A DNA stretch of 64,000 nucleotides from an uncultured Prevotella sp. (GTDB taxonomy: Bacteria > Bacteroidota > Bacteroidia > Bacteroidales > Bacteroidaceae): positions 20,889 to 84,888 of the forward strand of contig CAKQDG010000001.1 of NCBI GenBank assembly GCA_934219025.1. The letters are read 5' to 3'. Positions within the stretch are counted from its first letter, which is position 1. Every line of letters begins with the position of its first letter. The notes below the pieces were generated by a model. It had not been told where the DNA came from, made no database searches, and saw only the letters and a program-made list of their open reading frames with translations. Position numbers and translations under genes: made by a program. Shown one piece after another: positions 19,125 to 28,883 of the stretch.

Positions 19125-21296
19125 ATGAACAAATCAATCATTATAGCTGCAGCACTTGCAATGGGGTGCTGCCAACTAAAAGCACAGGCAACAGTGAAAC
19201 CGATTGGAAAAAGCAACATCACCGTCAATAGCAAGCTGATGACCCCGGAAGCTCTCTGGGCAATGGGGCGAATAGCCGCTGCCGAGGCTTCGCCAGACGG
19301 CAAGCATATAGTATACCAGGTGGGATACTACAGCGTGAAAGAAAACAAAGGCCATCAGGTGATATGCGTGATGGACAGCAACGGAAAAAACATACGGCAA
19401 CTCACCACACAGGCGGCCAGTGAGACAGACCCGGCATGGATTGATGGCGGAAAAAGAATAGCATTCATCACCGGCGGACAGGTTTGGGTTATGAACCCCG
19501 ACGGCACTGGCCGCAAACAGATGACACACGACAAGGCTGGTATCGACGGCTTTAAATTCTCTCCAGACGGAAAAAGAGCAATTCTCGTAAAGCAAATTGC
19601 ATTTCACGAAAGCATAAAGGAAAATCCGTCTGATTTGCCTAAAGCAAGTGGTCGGCTCGTAACAGATCTGAATTATCGCCATTGGGACGAATACGTGGAG
19701 CAAATCCCCCACCCTTACGTTGCCAACGTTACAGATCGCGGCATCGACGAAGGCACAGATATCCTTGAAGGCGAACCGTTCGAATGTCCAATGAAGCCTT
19801 TCGGAGGAATGGAACAGCTGGCATGGAGCACCGACTCTAAATTCATCGCGTATACGTGCAGAAAGAAATCAGGCGTGCAATATGCCACTTCTACCGACTC
19901 TGACATTTACCTGTATGACGTAACAAACAGAACGACAAAGAACCTTTGCAAGCCGGAGGGATACGTTGAACCGGAAACGGACCCCACAAAAACAATGAAA
20001 TTCCAAAAGGTGAACGCTACGGAAAACCTGAAGAACAATGTGGGCTACGACCAGAATCCTAAATTCTCGGCTGACGGAAAATATGTGGCATGGCAAAGCA
20101 TGGAGCACGACGGCTACGAAAGCGACCGCAACCGTATCTGCGTGTACAACCTGGCAACAGGCGAGAAGAAATATGTTACAGAGAAATTCGACTCTAATGC
20201 AGAAGACTTCTGCTGGATGCCAGACTCTAAATCCATCGCTTTTACCGGCGTATGGCACGGAACGATAAATCTTTACCGCACGGATTTCCAGGGAAAGGTG
20301 GAACAACTGACAAACGACTGGGCGGACTATGTTTCTGTGGCTCCAGCCAACGATGGCAACAAACTCATTGCCATAAGGCAGAGCATGTCGGCTCCAAGCG
20401 ATATATATATGGTGAACACGGCAAAGAATGCCTCGAAGACAAAGGTGGAACAGATTACGGAAGAGAACAAACAGATTCTCGACCAACTGTCTCTCGGAAA
20501 AATCCAGCAACGCTGGGTGAAGACGTCCGACGGCAAAGATATGCTTGTATGGATAGTGTTGCCGGCAAACTTCGATTCAACGAAGAAATACCCTACTCTT
20601 CTGTTCTGTGAAGGCGGTCCGCAGAGTCCGGTATCCCAATTCTGGAGCTACCGCTGGAACATGCAGATTATGGCTGCCAACGGATATGTGGTCGTGGCGC
20701 CAAACAGACGCGGACTCCCAGGCTTCGGTTCTGAATGGAATGAGGAAATCAGCGGCGACTGGACAGGTCAGTGCATGAACGACTATCTCTCTGCAATAGA
20801 CGACGCTGCAGAGAATCTGCCGTTTGTAGACAAAGACAGACTGGCTGCCGTGGGAGCAAGTTTCGGAGGGTTCAGCGTTTACTATCTCGCCGGACATCAC
20901 GACAAGCGCTTCAAGTGTTTCATCGCCCACGACGGAGCTTTCAACCTTGAGTCTATGTACACAGACACGGAAGAGGCATGGTTCAGCAACTGGGAATACG
21001 ACGACGCCTACTGGAACAAGGACCTTACGGCTAATGCAAAACGAACTTTCGAGAACTCTCCTCACCGCTTTGTTGACAAATGGGACACTCCTATCCTGTG
21101 TATCCACGGAGAAAAGGATTACCGCATAAATGCCAACCAAGGTTTCGGTGCATTCAATGCCGCACGCATGAGGGGCATTCCTGCCGAACTGCTTATCTTC
21201 CCCGATGAAAACCACTGGGTATTGAAACCGCAGAACGGAATACTGTGGCAGCGCACATACTTCAACTGGCTTGACAAATGGCTGAAAAGGAAGTAG
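19125..21296 (+). CDS. S9 family serine peptidase (DPP5-like prolyl oligopeptidase family)
   Basis: A 723-residue exported peptidase. The signal peptide ends near QLKAQA (residues 17-22). The N-terminal half holds WD40/TolB-like propeller repeats (FSPDGKRA, FSADGKYVAW, MPDSKSIAF). The C-terminal alpha/beta-hydrolase domain has a complete triad: S579 in GASFGG, D665 in HGEKDYR and H697 in DENHW. The family releases dipeptides or cleaves oligopeptides; periplasmic DPP5-type activity is likely but the specificity is inference. It is followed by an MFS transporter 123 bases downstream. Confidence 0.9.
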   Translation: MNKSIIIAAALAMGCCQLKAQATVKPIGKSNITVNSKLMTPEALWAMGRIAAAEASPDGKHIVYQVGYYSVKENKGHQVICVMDSNGKNIRQLTTQAASETDPAWIDGGKRIAFITGGQVWVMNPDGTGRKQMTHDKAGIDGFKFSPDGKRAILVKQIAFHESIKENPSDLPKASGRLVTDLNYRHWDEYVEQIPHPYVANVTDRGIDEGTDILEGEPFECPMKPFGGMEQLAWSTDSKFIAYTCRKKSGVQYATSTDSDIYLYDVTNRTTKNLCKPEGYVEPETDPTKTMKFQKVNATENLKNNVGYDQNPKFSADGKYVAWQSMEHDGYESDRNRICVYNLATGEKKYVTEKFDSNAEDFCWMPDSKSIAFTGVWHGTINLYRTDFQGKVEQLTNDWADYVSVAPANDGNKLIAIRQSMSAPSDIYMVNTAKNASKTKVEQITEENKQILDQLSLGKIQQRWVKTSDGKDMLVWIVLPANFDSTKKYPTLLFCEGGPQSPVSQFWSYRWNMQIMAANGYVVVAPNRRGLPGFGSEWNEEISGDWTGQCMNDYLSAIDDAAENLPFVDKDRLAAVGASFGGFSVYYLAGHHDKRFKCFIAHDGAFNLESMYTDTEEAWFSNWEYDDAYWNKDLTANAKRTFENSPHRFVDKWDTPILCIHGEKDYRINANQGFGAFNAARMRGIPAELLIFPDENHWVLKPQNGILWQRTYFNWLDKWLKRK

Positions 21297-21419
21297 AGAT
21301 AAGGGGGTAGAGATGAGAGTGTATTATTTCTTATCACTTCTGTCAGTCCCCAAAGACTTATTTGTCTTATAAATCCTATTTGTCCTCAAAACAAAAAATC
21401 AAACAAAAAACAAAATAAT

Positions 21420-23033
21420 ATGGAAAAGAAAACATTGCGCGACTCCGCTGCACTTCGTTGGACAGCCTTGTTGCTATTGGCGCTTGCCATGTTCTGCGCC
21501 TACATCTTTATGGACATTCTGTCTCCAATCAAAGACCTGATGCAATCACAACGCGGATGGGATTCCGATGCCTTCGGCACGATGCAGGGAGCAGAAACAT
21601 TCTTAAACGTTTTTGTGTTCTTCCTGATTTTTGCCGGTATCATCCTCGACAAGATGGGAGTTCGCTTCACTGCCCTGCTCTCGGGAGCCGTTATGCTTGC
21701 CGGAGCCTGTATCAAATGGTATGCCGTCAGCGACGGATTCATCGGGAGTGGCCTTGAGACATGGTTTACAGAAAATCTCAACCACATCCCCGTATTCGAG
21801 CAGCTCGGTGTGTCTCCCTTCTATGAAGGAATGCCGGCATCGGCAAAGCTTGCAGCACTGGGATTCATGATATTCGGCTGTGGAGCAGAAATGGGCGGCA
21901 TCACCGTAAGTCGCGGTATCGTGAAATGGTTTAAGGGCAGAGAGATGGCACTTGCCATGGGTTCCGAAATGGCGCTTGCCAGACTCGGTGTGGCAACCTG
22001 TATGATATTCTCTCCCTTCTTTGCAAAATTAGGCGGCGTGGTAAGCGTTTCACGCTCTGTAGCCTTCGGTGTGGTACTTCTCTGTATTGCATTGATTATG
22101 CTGGTGGTATATTTCTTTATGGACAAGAAGCTTGACGCTCAGACTGGCGAAGCTGAAGAGAAAGACGATCCGTTCAAGATTTCAGACATCGGACAGATTC
22201 TCTCTTCCATGGGCTTCTGGCTCGTTTCCCTGCTGTGTGTGCTCTATTATTCTGCTATCTTCCCATTCCAGAAGTATGCCGTAAACATGTTGCAATGCAA
22301 CCTTACATTCACTGAAGTTCCTGCCGACTCGTTCTGGGCTTCACCCTCGGTAACCATCGTGCAGTATGCCATCATGCTTGTAGTGGCAGCCACAGCATTC
22401 ATGTTCAACTTCATGAAGCAGAAAGGACTGAAATACACGATGCTCACAATCTCTGTCATTGCCCTCATAACATATTGCTATATGGGCTACATGAGACAGT
22501 CGGCAGAATCTATCTTCGCCGTGTTCCCTCTGCTTGCCGTAGGTATCACACCGGTATTGGGAAATTATGTTGACCACAAGGGAAAAGCAGCCTCAATGCT
22601 CGTTCTCGGTTCTCTGCTGCTGATAGCCTGCCACCTGACATTCGCCTTCGTTCTTCCGGCATTCAAGGGAAATGAAGTTGGCGGAGTTGTCATAGCATAT
22701 CTCACAATCCTTGTTCTCGGTGCGTCATTCTCGCTCGTACCGGCATCATTGTGGCCAAGCGTGCCAAAACTCGTTGATGCAAAAGTCATCGGTTCTGCCT
22801 ATGCCCTGATATTCTGGATACAGAACATCGGACTATGGCTGTTCCCGCTGCTGATAGGCAAAGTGCTGACAGCCACAAACGAGGGCGTTACCGATGCCAC
22901 ACAGCTTAATTATACGGCTCCGCTCGTGATGCTTGCATGCCTTGGCGTGGCAGCACTCGTCATCGGACTGTTCCTGAAAGTTGTTGACAAGAAAAAGGGT
23001 CTCGGACTTGAGGAACCTAACATTAAAGATTAG
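21420..23033 (+). CDS. Major facilitator superfamily transporter
   Basis: A 537-residue membrane protein with about 12 TM segments in two halves. The loop after TM2 has the MFS motif-like DKMGVRF, and GREMALAMGSEMALARLG near 176-193 resembles the nitrate/oxalate-type TM5 pattern. A charged central loop EAEEKDDPFK separates the halves. The substrate is not evident; the peptidase gene upstream makes peptide or amino-acid uptake conceivable. A long terminator hairpin follows. Confidence 0.85.
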   Translation: MEKKTLRDSAALRWTALLLLALAMFCAYIFMDILSPIKDLMQSQRGWDSDAFGTMQGAETFLNVFVFFLIFAGIILDKMGVRFTALLSGAVMLAGACIKWYAVSDGFIGSGLETWFTENLNHIPVFEQLGVSPFYEGMPASAKLAALGFMIFGCGAEMGGITVSRGIVKWFKGREMALAMGSEMALARLGVATCMIFSPFFAKLGGVVSVSRSVAFGVVLLCIALIMLVVYFFMDKKLDAQTGEAEEKDDPFKISDIGQILSSMGFWLVSLLCVLYYSAIFPFQKYAVNMLQCNLTFTEVPADSFWASPSVTIVQYAIMLVVAATAFMFNFMKQKGLKYTMLTISVIALITYCYMGYMRQSAESIFAVFPLLAVGITPVLGNYVDHKGKAASMLVLGSLLLIACHLTFAFVLPAFKGNEVGGVVIAYLTILVLGASFSLVPASLWPSVPKLVDAKVIGSAYALIFWIQNIGLWLFPLLIGKVLTATNEGVTDATQLNYTAPLVMLACLGVAALVIGLFLKVVDKKKGLGLEEPNIKD

Positions 23034-23100
23034 AGATTAGAAATGAGAGATTAGCAATTCAAATTTCCAGAATTCAAACATCTTCTGATATAATAAATAA

Positions 23101-23158
23101 TCCGGCATTTAGAGTGGCAACGGGTATTCTGATCACTCCAAATGCCGGATATTTTTTT
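23101..23158 (+). terminator. Strong intrinsic terminator after the MFS gene
   Basis: A 16-base stem (23101-23116 with 23134-23149, one mismatch, core ccggcattt/aaatgccgg) with a 17-base loop, then a seven-T run at 23152-23158. The remaining bases of the 23034-23357 gap show no gene I can support. Confidence 0.85.
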
Positions 23159-23357
23159 GCGCATCCAGAAAACAGAACGATATCACATGTTTTTTGTTTG
23201 TTACAAAGTCTGGGTTTCCTTTGTTTTTTTATGTTTTATCGGGGGATTTATAGGTTTTCGTCTAAACCGTACAAAAAGGCAACATTTTTATGCCGCAAGG
23301 CAACGCTTTGCAAAAGCAAATTCCTGCTATGGAAACATAAAGCGGCGGATGATGAAA

Positions 23358-23801
23358 TCAAACAAGAAAGACAAAACAACATGAAAGTAAGACACCTACT
23401 GCCAGAAAGTGGTCAAAACTTCCACAAAACGTCTCTCCCTCCAAAATTGTTCTGTTTTTCTCTGGATTGTTCGATTTTTCCAGATTGGGCCAACTTTGGC
23501 CCTTAGGCCAGCCATGTCCTAAATTGTAACTATTATTGATAATCAATGACTTATATATTTTGTTGTTTTTAGGACATTGATGGCCCTTTGGCCCTTTTGA
23601 CCCTTTCTCCCCGAAAAAATCTTTACGATTCTTTTTAAAAGTGTTCAAAATGTCCACACCGGCATCCTGTGCCATCTTGTAGAAAGAGGCGATGGTTATG
23701 CCCTGTCCGTGGCTTTTCAGGCAGTTGGAAAACTGCTTGTTGCACTTCTTGCGGTTGTATTCAGCAACAGACCCGTTTATTTTTGCAGACAATTTGTCCA
23801 A
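23358..23801 (-). pseudogene. Remnant of a primase-C-terminal (PriCT-like)/VirE-DUF3987 mobile-element protein
   Basis: A 147-codon open frame without an ATG (first usable codon TTG). Its N-terminal 50 residues (NGSVAEYNRKK followed by GQGITIASFYKMAQDAGVD) resemble the primase C-terminal 2 domain found in Bacteroidota proteins of the VirE-N/DUF3987 class carried on mobile elements. After VDIL the frame becomes low-complexity (GSKGPKGHQCPKNN and similar) and ends in an unrelated hydrophobic tail. I read it as a decayed fragment. Assignment is by eye and tentative; it could also be non-coding. Confidence 0.35.
23514..23577. repeat. Interrupted inverted repeats inside the PriCT-like remnant
   Basis: A perfect 10-base inverted repeat, atgtcctaaa at 23514-23523 and its complement at 23568-23577, flanks a 13-base palindrome (attgat-a-atcaat, 23535-23547). 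Imperfect complementarity continues outward through ggcca/tggcc. Meaning unknown; it may be a hairpin in RNA or a rearrangement scar. Confidence 0.5.
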
Positions 23802-23853
23802 AAACCTAAAAGAGGTAAAGAAAAAAACAAGAGCCTGAAAAAATCAAAAAAAA

Positions 23854-23885
23854 CTTGCTGAAGTAAAAAATAATCATTACCTTTG
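23854..23885 (+). promoter_or_regulatory. Promoter of the MORN-repeat gene
   Basis: CTTG (23854-23857), 20 bases, then TACCTTTG (23878-23885). It places the transcript start near 23890, downstream of an in-frame TTG at 23883, so the GTG at 23916 must be the start codon. Confidence 0.65.
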
Positions 23886-23915
23886 AACATAAACTTTGAA
23901 AAAACAGATTACATT

Positions 23916-25022
23916 GTGAAAAAAAACATATACTTACTGCTGTTAGCATTGATGCCGACATTTGGCATGGCGCAGAAAATTTCCCTTGGCTCGTGTACCA
24001 CAAAGGACGGCGGGCAATACAAAGGCGAAATGGTTGCCGGTAAGCCCAACGGCAAAGGAAACGCAATATACAAGAACGGCGACACATATGAAGGAGAATA
24101 CGTGAAAGGCAGGCGCCAGGGATATGGCGTGTATACATTCTCCGACGGTGAGAAATACGAGGGCCAATGGTTTCAGGACCAGCAGCACGGCAAAGGAGTG
24201 TATCACTTCATGAACAATAACAAATACGACGGACTGTGGTTTCGCGACTATCAGGAGGGCCACGGCATAATGTATTATTACAACGGCGACAAATACGACG
24301 GAAACTGGTTTCACGACAAGCGAAACGGAAAAGGAAAATACACTTACGCCAACGGCGCCTATTATGACGGCGAATGGAAAGACGACAAGAAATCCGGCAA
24401 AGGATTCTTTGACTGGCACGACGGAACGACATACGACGGGATGTGGCTGAACAATGTACGCTCCGGCAAGGGCACGAACAAATACTCTGACGGCGACGTC
24501 TATATCGGCGAATGGCTGGACGACGTGCAGAACGGCAAAGGAATATACAAGTTCAAGAACGGAGACACCTACGAGGGAGACTACATCCGCGGCAAACGCA
24601 CAGGAGAAGGCATATTCCGCTTTGCAAATGGCGACAAATACACCGGACACTTCAATGAAGGCTTCATGGACGGCATCGGCACATTCAACTGGAAAAACGG
24701 CGATGTGTATGTAGGGGCCTGGTCTAACGACAAGCAGAACGGACACGGAAAGCTGACAAAGAAAAACGGCGACGTTTATGAAGGGGAATTCAAAGACGGA
24801 CAGCAAAACGGACAGATGATAATCCATTTTTCTGACGGAAGAAAATTCAAGGGCATCTTCAAAAACGGAAAGCGTAACGGCAGTGCCATCGAAGTGGACA
24901 AAGACGGAAAACGCTTTGAAGGAGCATACAAAGATGATGAACGCGACGGAAAATTCATTGAAAAAGACCGCAACGGAAACATCACGGCGCAAGGCATGTA
25001 TACCAGAGGAAGAAGAAACTGA
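23916..25022 (+). CDS. Exported MORN-repeat protein (about 14 repeats)
   Basis: A 368-residue protein made of a signal peptide (cleavage after FGMAQ, residue 20) and about 14 tandem MORN repeats of 23 residues from Tyr35 to about 357. Typical units read YEGEYVKGRRQGYG or YDGNWFHDKRNGKG. The last two or three diverge, and the protein ends with a half repeat (GMYTRGRRN). MORN arrays form elongated beta-sheets and bind lipids or proteins. In the periplasm or at the surface this would be a scaffold or adhesin; no enzyme domain is attached. The start is GTG at 23916, decided by the promoter position and the signal peptide. Confidence 0.88.
   Translation: MKKNIYLLLLALMPTFGMAQKISLGSCTTKDGGQYKGEMVAGKPNGKGNAIYKNGDTYEGEYVKGRRQGYGVYTFSDGEKYEGQWFQDQQHGKGVYHFMNNNKYDGLWFRDYQEGHGIMYYYNGDKYDGNWFHDKRNGKGKYTYANGAYYDGEWKDDKKSGKGFFDWHDGTTYDGMWLNNVRSGKGTNKYSDGDVYIGEWLDDVQNGKGIYKFKNGDTYEGDYIRGKRTGEGIFRFANGDKYTGHFNEGFMDGIGTFNWKNGDVYVGAWSNDKQNGHGKLTKKNGDVYEGEFKDGQQNGQMIIHFSDGRKFKGIFKNGKRNGSAIEVDKDGKRFEGAYKDDERDGKFIEKDRNGNITAQGMYTRGRRN
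24018..24986 (+). repeat. 69-base tandem repeat array encoding MORN units
   Basis: About 14 degenerate 69-base units within the gene above. The repeat also leaves a very long open frame on the opposite strand, which is an artefact of composition. Confidence 0.8.
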
Positions 25023-25091
25023 AATGCATGTGAAGAAAAAGCTTTTCTCACACGCAAATAAAATACAAACAATATAATAAACATTAGAACT

Positions 25092-25535
25092 ATGGTAATT
25101 GACACACTTGAAAATTTGGAAAAGTACGTAACACTCAACCCACTTTTTGCTGACGTAGTGAAATTCATCAAGGAAAACGATCTGAATACTCTTGAAGAAG
25201 GAAAACACTTTATCAAGGAGAAAGACCTTTTCGTGAACATACAGACCGCAAAGGGAAAGACCAAAGAAGAGGCAAAACTGGAAACCCACAAAAGAATGAT
25301 AGACATACAGATTCCGCTCAGCACAGACGAAACCTACGGATATACCCCGCTCAACGACCTGCCGGCTGAGGAATACAACGAAGAAAAGGATATAACAAAA
25401 TATGCCATCCCGGCAGACACATACATCACATGCAAACCGGGAGAATTTGCAATCTTCTTCCCGCAAGACGGACATGCACCATGCATCTCTGACAAGGAGA
25501 GCATAAGGAAGGCAATATTCAAAGTGCTGGCTTAA
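25092..25535 (+). CDS. YhcH/YjgK/YiaL family protein
   Basis: A 147-residue protein of the DUF386 cupin-like family. Family signatures visible are EGKHFI near 36-41, LETHKRMIDIQ near 61-71 and FFPQDGHAPCI near 124-134, the last holding likely metal ligands. Members are linked to sialic-acid and other sugar metabolism, perhaps as anomerases or lyases, but the exact reaction is unsettled. It sits between the MORN gene and the branching enzyme on the same strand; whether it belongs with either is unclear. Confidence 0.88.
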   Translation: MVIDTLENLEKYVTLNPLFADVVKFIKENDLNTLEEGKHFIKEKDLFVNIQTAKGKTKEEAKLETHKRMIDIQIPLSTDETYGYTPLNDLPAEEYNEEKDITKYAIPADTYITCKPGEFAIFFPQDGHAPCISDKESIRKAIFKVLA

Positions 25536-25588
25536 AAAAAACGGCAATGGAAGGAGGAACTTTAAATTAACGCTAATAATCTGTATAT

Positions 25589-27658
25589 ATGGCTAAAACA
25601 ACAAATACAAAGACTCAGCGGCGCAACCAGAAAGCCCCGAAGGTAGCTAAGAAGCACATAGGACTCGTACAGAAAGATGCATATCTCGAGCCATATGAAG
25701 ACGCAATCAAGGGCAGGCACGACCACGCTGAATGGAAGAAGAGCCAACTCACATCGGGCGGAAAAAAGACTCTCGGAAGTTTTGCCTGCGGACACGACTA
25801 TTACGGACTACACAAGATGAAACGCGGATGGGTGTTCCGCGAATGGGCACCAAACGCAACGAAGATTTATCTTGTGGGAGACTTCAACGAATGGAAGGAA
25901 ACTGACAAATATCAGGCAAAAAGAATTGAGGGAACCGGCAACTGGGAACTGAGAATGCCGGAGAAAGCCATGAAACACGGCGATCTGTTCAAGATGCACG
26001 TGTATTGGGACGGCGGACACGGAGAACGCATCCCGGCATGGGCAACAAGGGTTGTGCAGGACGAAGAAACAAAGATATTCTCGGCACAGGTGTGGAATCC
26101 CGCAGAACCATACGTATGGAAGAAAAAAAGATTCACGCCAGACAAGTCGCCATTGCTTATATACGAATGCCATATAGGAATGGCACAAGATGCAGAAAAA
26201 GTAGGCACATACTCTGAGTTCCGCGACAACATCCTGCCAAGAATAAAGGCCGACGGATATAACTGCATACAGATTATGGCAATACAGGAACACCCGTACT
26301 ACGGTTCGTTCGGCTACCACGTGAGCAACTTTTTTGCACCTTCAAGCAGATTCGGCACACCGGAAGAACTGAAGTCACTCATAGACAAAGCCCACGAGAT
26401 GGGCATCGCCGTGATAATGGACATCGTGCACAGCCACGCCGTAAAGAACGAAGTAGAGGGCCTTGGCAACCTTACCGGCGACCCCAACCAATACTTCTAT
26501 AGCGGCGACAGAAGGGAGCACCCGGCATGGGACAGCCTGTGTTTCGACTACGGAAAAGACGAAGTGGTACATTTTCTGCTAAGCAACTGCAAATACTGGC
26601 TGCAAGAATTCCATTTCGACGGATTCCGCTTTGACGGAGTAACCTCCATGCTCTACTATAGCCATGGACTCGGGGAATCTTTCAACGGATATGCCGACTA
26701 CTACAACGGACACGAGGACGACAACGCCATCTGTTACCTCACACTGGCAAACGAGCTTATACACGAGATAAACCCTAAAGCAATAACCATTGCAGAGGAA
26801 GTGAGCGGAATGCCAGGGCTTGCAGCAAAATACAAAGACGGCGGTATGGGATTCGACTACCGCATGGCAATGAATATCCCAGACTACTGGATTAAGACAA
26901 TAAAGGAAAAACGCGACGAGGACTGGAAGCCAAGCAGCATATTCTGGGAAGTGAAAAACCGCAGACCCGACGAAAAGACCATAAGCTACTGCGAAAGCCA
27001 CGACCAGGCACTTGTTGGCGACAAGACAATAATATTCCGCCTGATAGACTCCGACATGTACTGGCACTTCAAGAAGGGCGACGAGAACGGCACCGTGCAA
27101 CGCGGAATTGCCCTGCACAAAATGATAAGACTGGTCACAGCATCAACGATAAACGGCGGCTATCTGAATTTTATGGGAAATGAGTTCGGCCACCCGGAAT
27201 GGATAGACTTCCCGCGCGAAGGCAACAACTGGAGCTACAAATATGCACGCAGGCAATGGAACCTCGTGGACAACAAAGACCTGGACTATCACTATCTGGG
27301 AGATTTTGACAAGGAAATGCTGAATGTGTTGAAGATGGAACGCAATTTCCAGAACACCAAACTACAGGAAATCTGGCATAACGACGACGACCAGATTCTT
27401 GCATACATGAGGGGCGACCTGCTGTTTGTATTCAACTTCAACCCTACCCGCTCGTTTACAGACTACGGGTTCCTGGTGCCAACAGGCTCATACGACGTGG
27501 TTCTGAATTCTGACAACAAGAAGTTCGGAGGATTTGGATTTACAGACGACACCATGACTCATCTCACCAACTACGACCAACTGTATGTTGATCAACACAA
27601 GGAATGGTTGAAACTATACATACCGGCACGTTCTGCCGTAGTACTGAAGAAAAATTAA
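25589..27658 (+). CDS. glgB: 1,4-alpha-glucan branching enzyme (GH13)
   Basis: A 689-residue cytosolic enzyme that makes alpha-1,6 branches in glycogen. A lysine-rich N-terminus and a CBM48-like domain (VFREWAPNATKIYLVGDF, near 80-100) precede the GH13 barrel. Catalytic residues are D349 (FRFDGV), E403 (AEEVSGMP) and D472 (ESHDQ). A C-terminal beta-domain closes the protein. The form resembles the eukaryote-like branching enzymes (GH13_8) usual in Bacteroidota. The next gene starts one base after its stop. Confidence 0.95.
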   Translation: MAKTTNTKTQRRNQKAPKVAKKHIGLVQKDAYLEPYEDAIKGRHDHAEWKKSQLTSGGKKTLGSFACGHDYYGLHKMKRGWVFREWAPNATKIYLVGDFNEWKETDKYQAKRIEGTGNWELRMPEKAMKHGDLFKMHVYWDGGHGERIPAWATRVVQDEETKIFSAQVWNPAEPYVWKKKRFTPDKSPLLIYECHIGMAQDAEKVGTYSEFRDNILPRIKADGYNCIQIMAIQEHPYYGSFGYHVSNFFAPSSRFGTPEELKSLIDKAHEMGIAVIMDIVHSHAVKNEVEGLGNLTGDPNQYFYSGDRREHPAWDSLCFDYGKDEVVHFLLSNCKYWLQEFHFDGFRFDGVTSMLYYSHGLGESFNGYADYYNGHEDDNAICYLTLANELIHEINPKAITIAEEVSGMPGLAAKYKDGGMGFDYRMAMNIPDYWIKTIKEKRDEDWKPSSIFWEVKNRRPDEKTISYCESHDQALVGDKTIIFRLIDSDMYWHFKKGDENGTVQRGIALHKMIRLVTASTINGGYLNFMGNEFGHPEWIDFPREGNNWSYKYARRQWNLVDNKDLDYHYLGDFDKEMLNVLKMERNFQNTKLQEIWHNDDDQILAYMRGDLLFVFNFNPTRSFTDYGFLVPTGSYDVVLNSDNKKFGGFGFTDDTMTHLTNYDQLYVDQHKEWLKLYIPARSAVVLKKN

Positions 27659-27659
27659 A

Positions 27660-28820
27660 ATGACAAAAAGAAAATTCATTCAAAGAGGCAGCGACACATC
27701 GGCCACAAGTATCGTATGTGCCGTTGTCTTTTGTTTGTTCTCGTTCATATACCTGTTCTTCTATCAAGACGATTTGCTGACGATGGAACAACATGTATTG
27801 TCGAAAGGACTGACACACTACAACAGAACAGTAGGCGCCATAATACTCACATTGCTGTTCCAGCTGCTGCAGCTCGGCATAGACTGGGGCACCCAACGAT
27901 GCACCAAACATCCGGCACAGACTTATTTCATCCCGTTTCTGCTTATTGCAATGCTGACAGACATAAGTCCGGACATTGACAAGGGCTATGATATGGGAAA
28001 ATGGATTTGGCTCGCGCCACTGCTCGTAATTGCATATATGGCAGCGACATACGTTTCGGCATCACTTCTGGCAAACAACGACGGACCAAACCGAAAGTCG
28101 CAATTCAGGATAATGTGGGAAAACCTGCTGATAATGGCAACATTCATGATTTTTGTATGCTACACATCGAATACAGACAAGATATTTCACCAGCGGATGC
28201 ATATCGATAGACTTGTGAGCGAAGGCAGATACACAGAGGCTCTCTCCGTGGGCAAAACCGGAGCTGAAACAGATTCATCAACGACAATGCTGCGTGCATA
28301 CGCACTGTCAAAGACAAACGCGCTTGGGGAAAAATTGTTCGAATACAGTCTTGAAGGCGGAAGCAAAGCCCTGTTGCCCAATGGCGAAAGCGTAAAAGCC
28401 ATGATAAGTTCTGATACAGCCATCTACCTTAATGTGGCAAGACTGATGAAACAAAAAATGTGTCCGGTAAAACACATGGAATGGATGCAAGCACACGGAC
28501 ACGCAAAAAAAGCCCTGCACGATTATCTGCTGTGCGGATACCTGATGGACAAAGACATCGACAAGTTTGCAAAAGAAATGGCAAAAGACCCGAGACTGAC
28601 CAAAGGAAACCTGCCAAAACATTTCAAGGAGGCACTCGTATTGTACAGCCACATACGCACAGCACCGGTAATAAGCTACAGCAGCAGCGTTGTAGATGCA
28701 GACTATATGGATCTACAGACCATAATAAGAGAAAATCCCGACAAGGCAAAACGCAAAGCCATGATACAAGATTCATACGGAAACACGTACTGGTATTATT
28801 GGCTATATTCAAGAAAATAA
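27660..28820 (+). CDS. Membrane protein with helical C-terminal domain (possibly DUF6057-like)
   Basis: A 386-residue protein with five hydrophobic segments in the first 170 residues (about 16-40, 57-78, 88-104, 112-136, 146-166), followed by about 220 residues of TPR-like helices. HIDRLVSEGRYTEALSVGK near 180 resembles the pattern of DUF6057 membrane proteins, but the match is by memory only. It is separated from glgB by one base, so it is translationally coupled. Function unknown; the glycogen connection may be incidental. Confidence 0.75.
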   Translation: MTKRKFIQRGSDTSATSIVCAVVFCLFSFIYLFFYQDDLLTMEQHVLSKGLTHYNRTVGAIILTLLFQLLQLGIDWGTQRCTKHPAQTYFIPFLLIAMLTDISPDIDKGYDMGKWIWLAPLLVIAYMAATYVSASLLANNDGPNRKSQFRIMWENLLIMATFMIFVCYTSNTDKIFHQRMHIDRLVSEGRYTEALSVGKTGAETDSSTTMLRAYALSKTNALGEKLFEYSLEGGSKALLPNGESVKAMISSDTAIYLNVARLMKQKMCPVKHMEWMQAHGHAKKALHDYLLCGYLMDKDIDKFAKEMAKDPRLTKGNLPKHFKEALVLYSHIRTAPVISYSSSVVDADYMDLQTIIRENPDKAKRKAMIQDSYGNTYWYYWLYSRK

Positions 28821-28834
28821 AAATACGTACATTT

Positions 28835-28866
28835 TTTGTAGCTTAGCATTAAATTGACTAAATTTG
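28835..28866 (+). promoter_or_regulatory. Promoter of the tsaC-clc-engB-ABC-F gene run
   Basis: TTTG (28835-28838), 20 bases, TAAATTTG (28859-28866), 18 bases before the next ATG. Confidence 0.75.
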
Positions 28867-28883
28867 CAGAATAAAAAACAGTT

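Noticed and set aside
23114..23506. 130-codon plus-strand frame after the MFS gene
   Set aside because: It begins inside the terminator hairpin, has no family features, and overlaps the PriCT-like remnant on the other strand.
24018..24986. Regularly spaced repeats considered as CRISPR
   Set aside because: The units are contiguous 69-base coding repeats without spacers.
25027..25053. Bulged hairpin before the YhcH family gene
   Set aside because: Short, with a bulge and no T-run; likely chance in A-rich sequence.
23943..25547. 534-codon open frame on the minus strand opposite the MORN gene
   Set aside because: It is a side effect of the 69-base repeat and its codon pattern; the plus strand encodes clear MORN units and a signal peptide.
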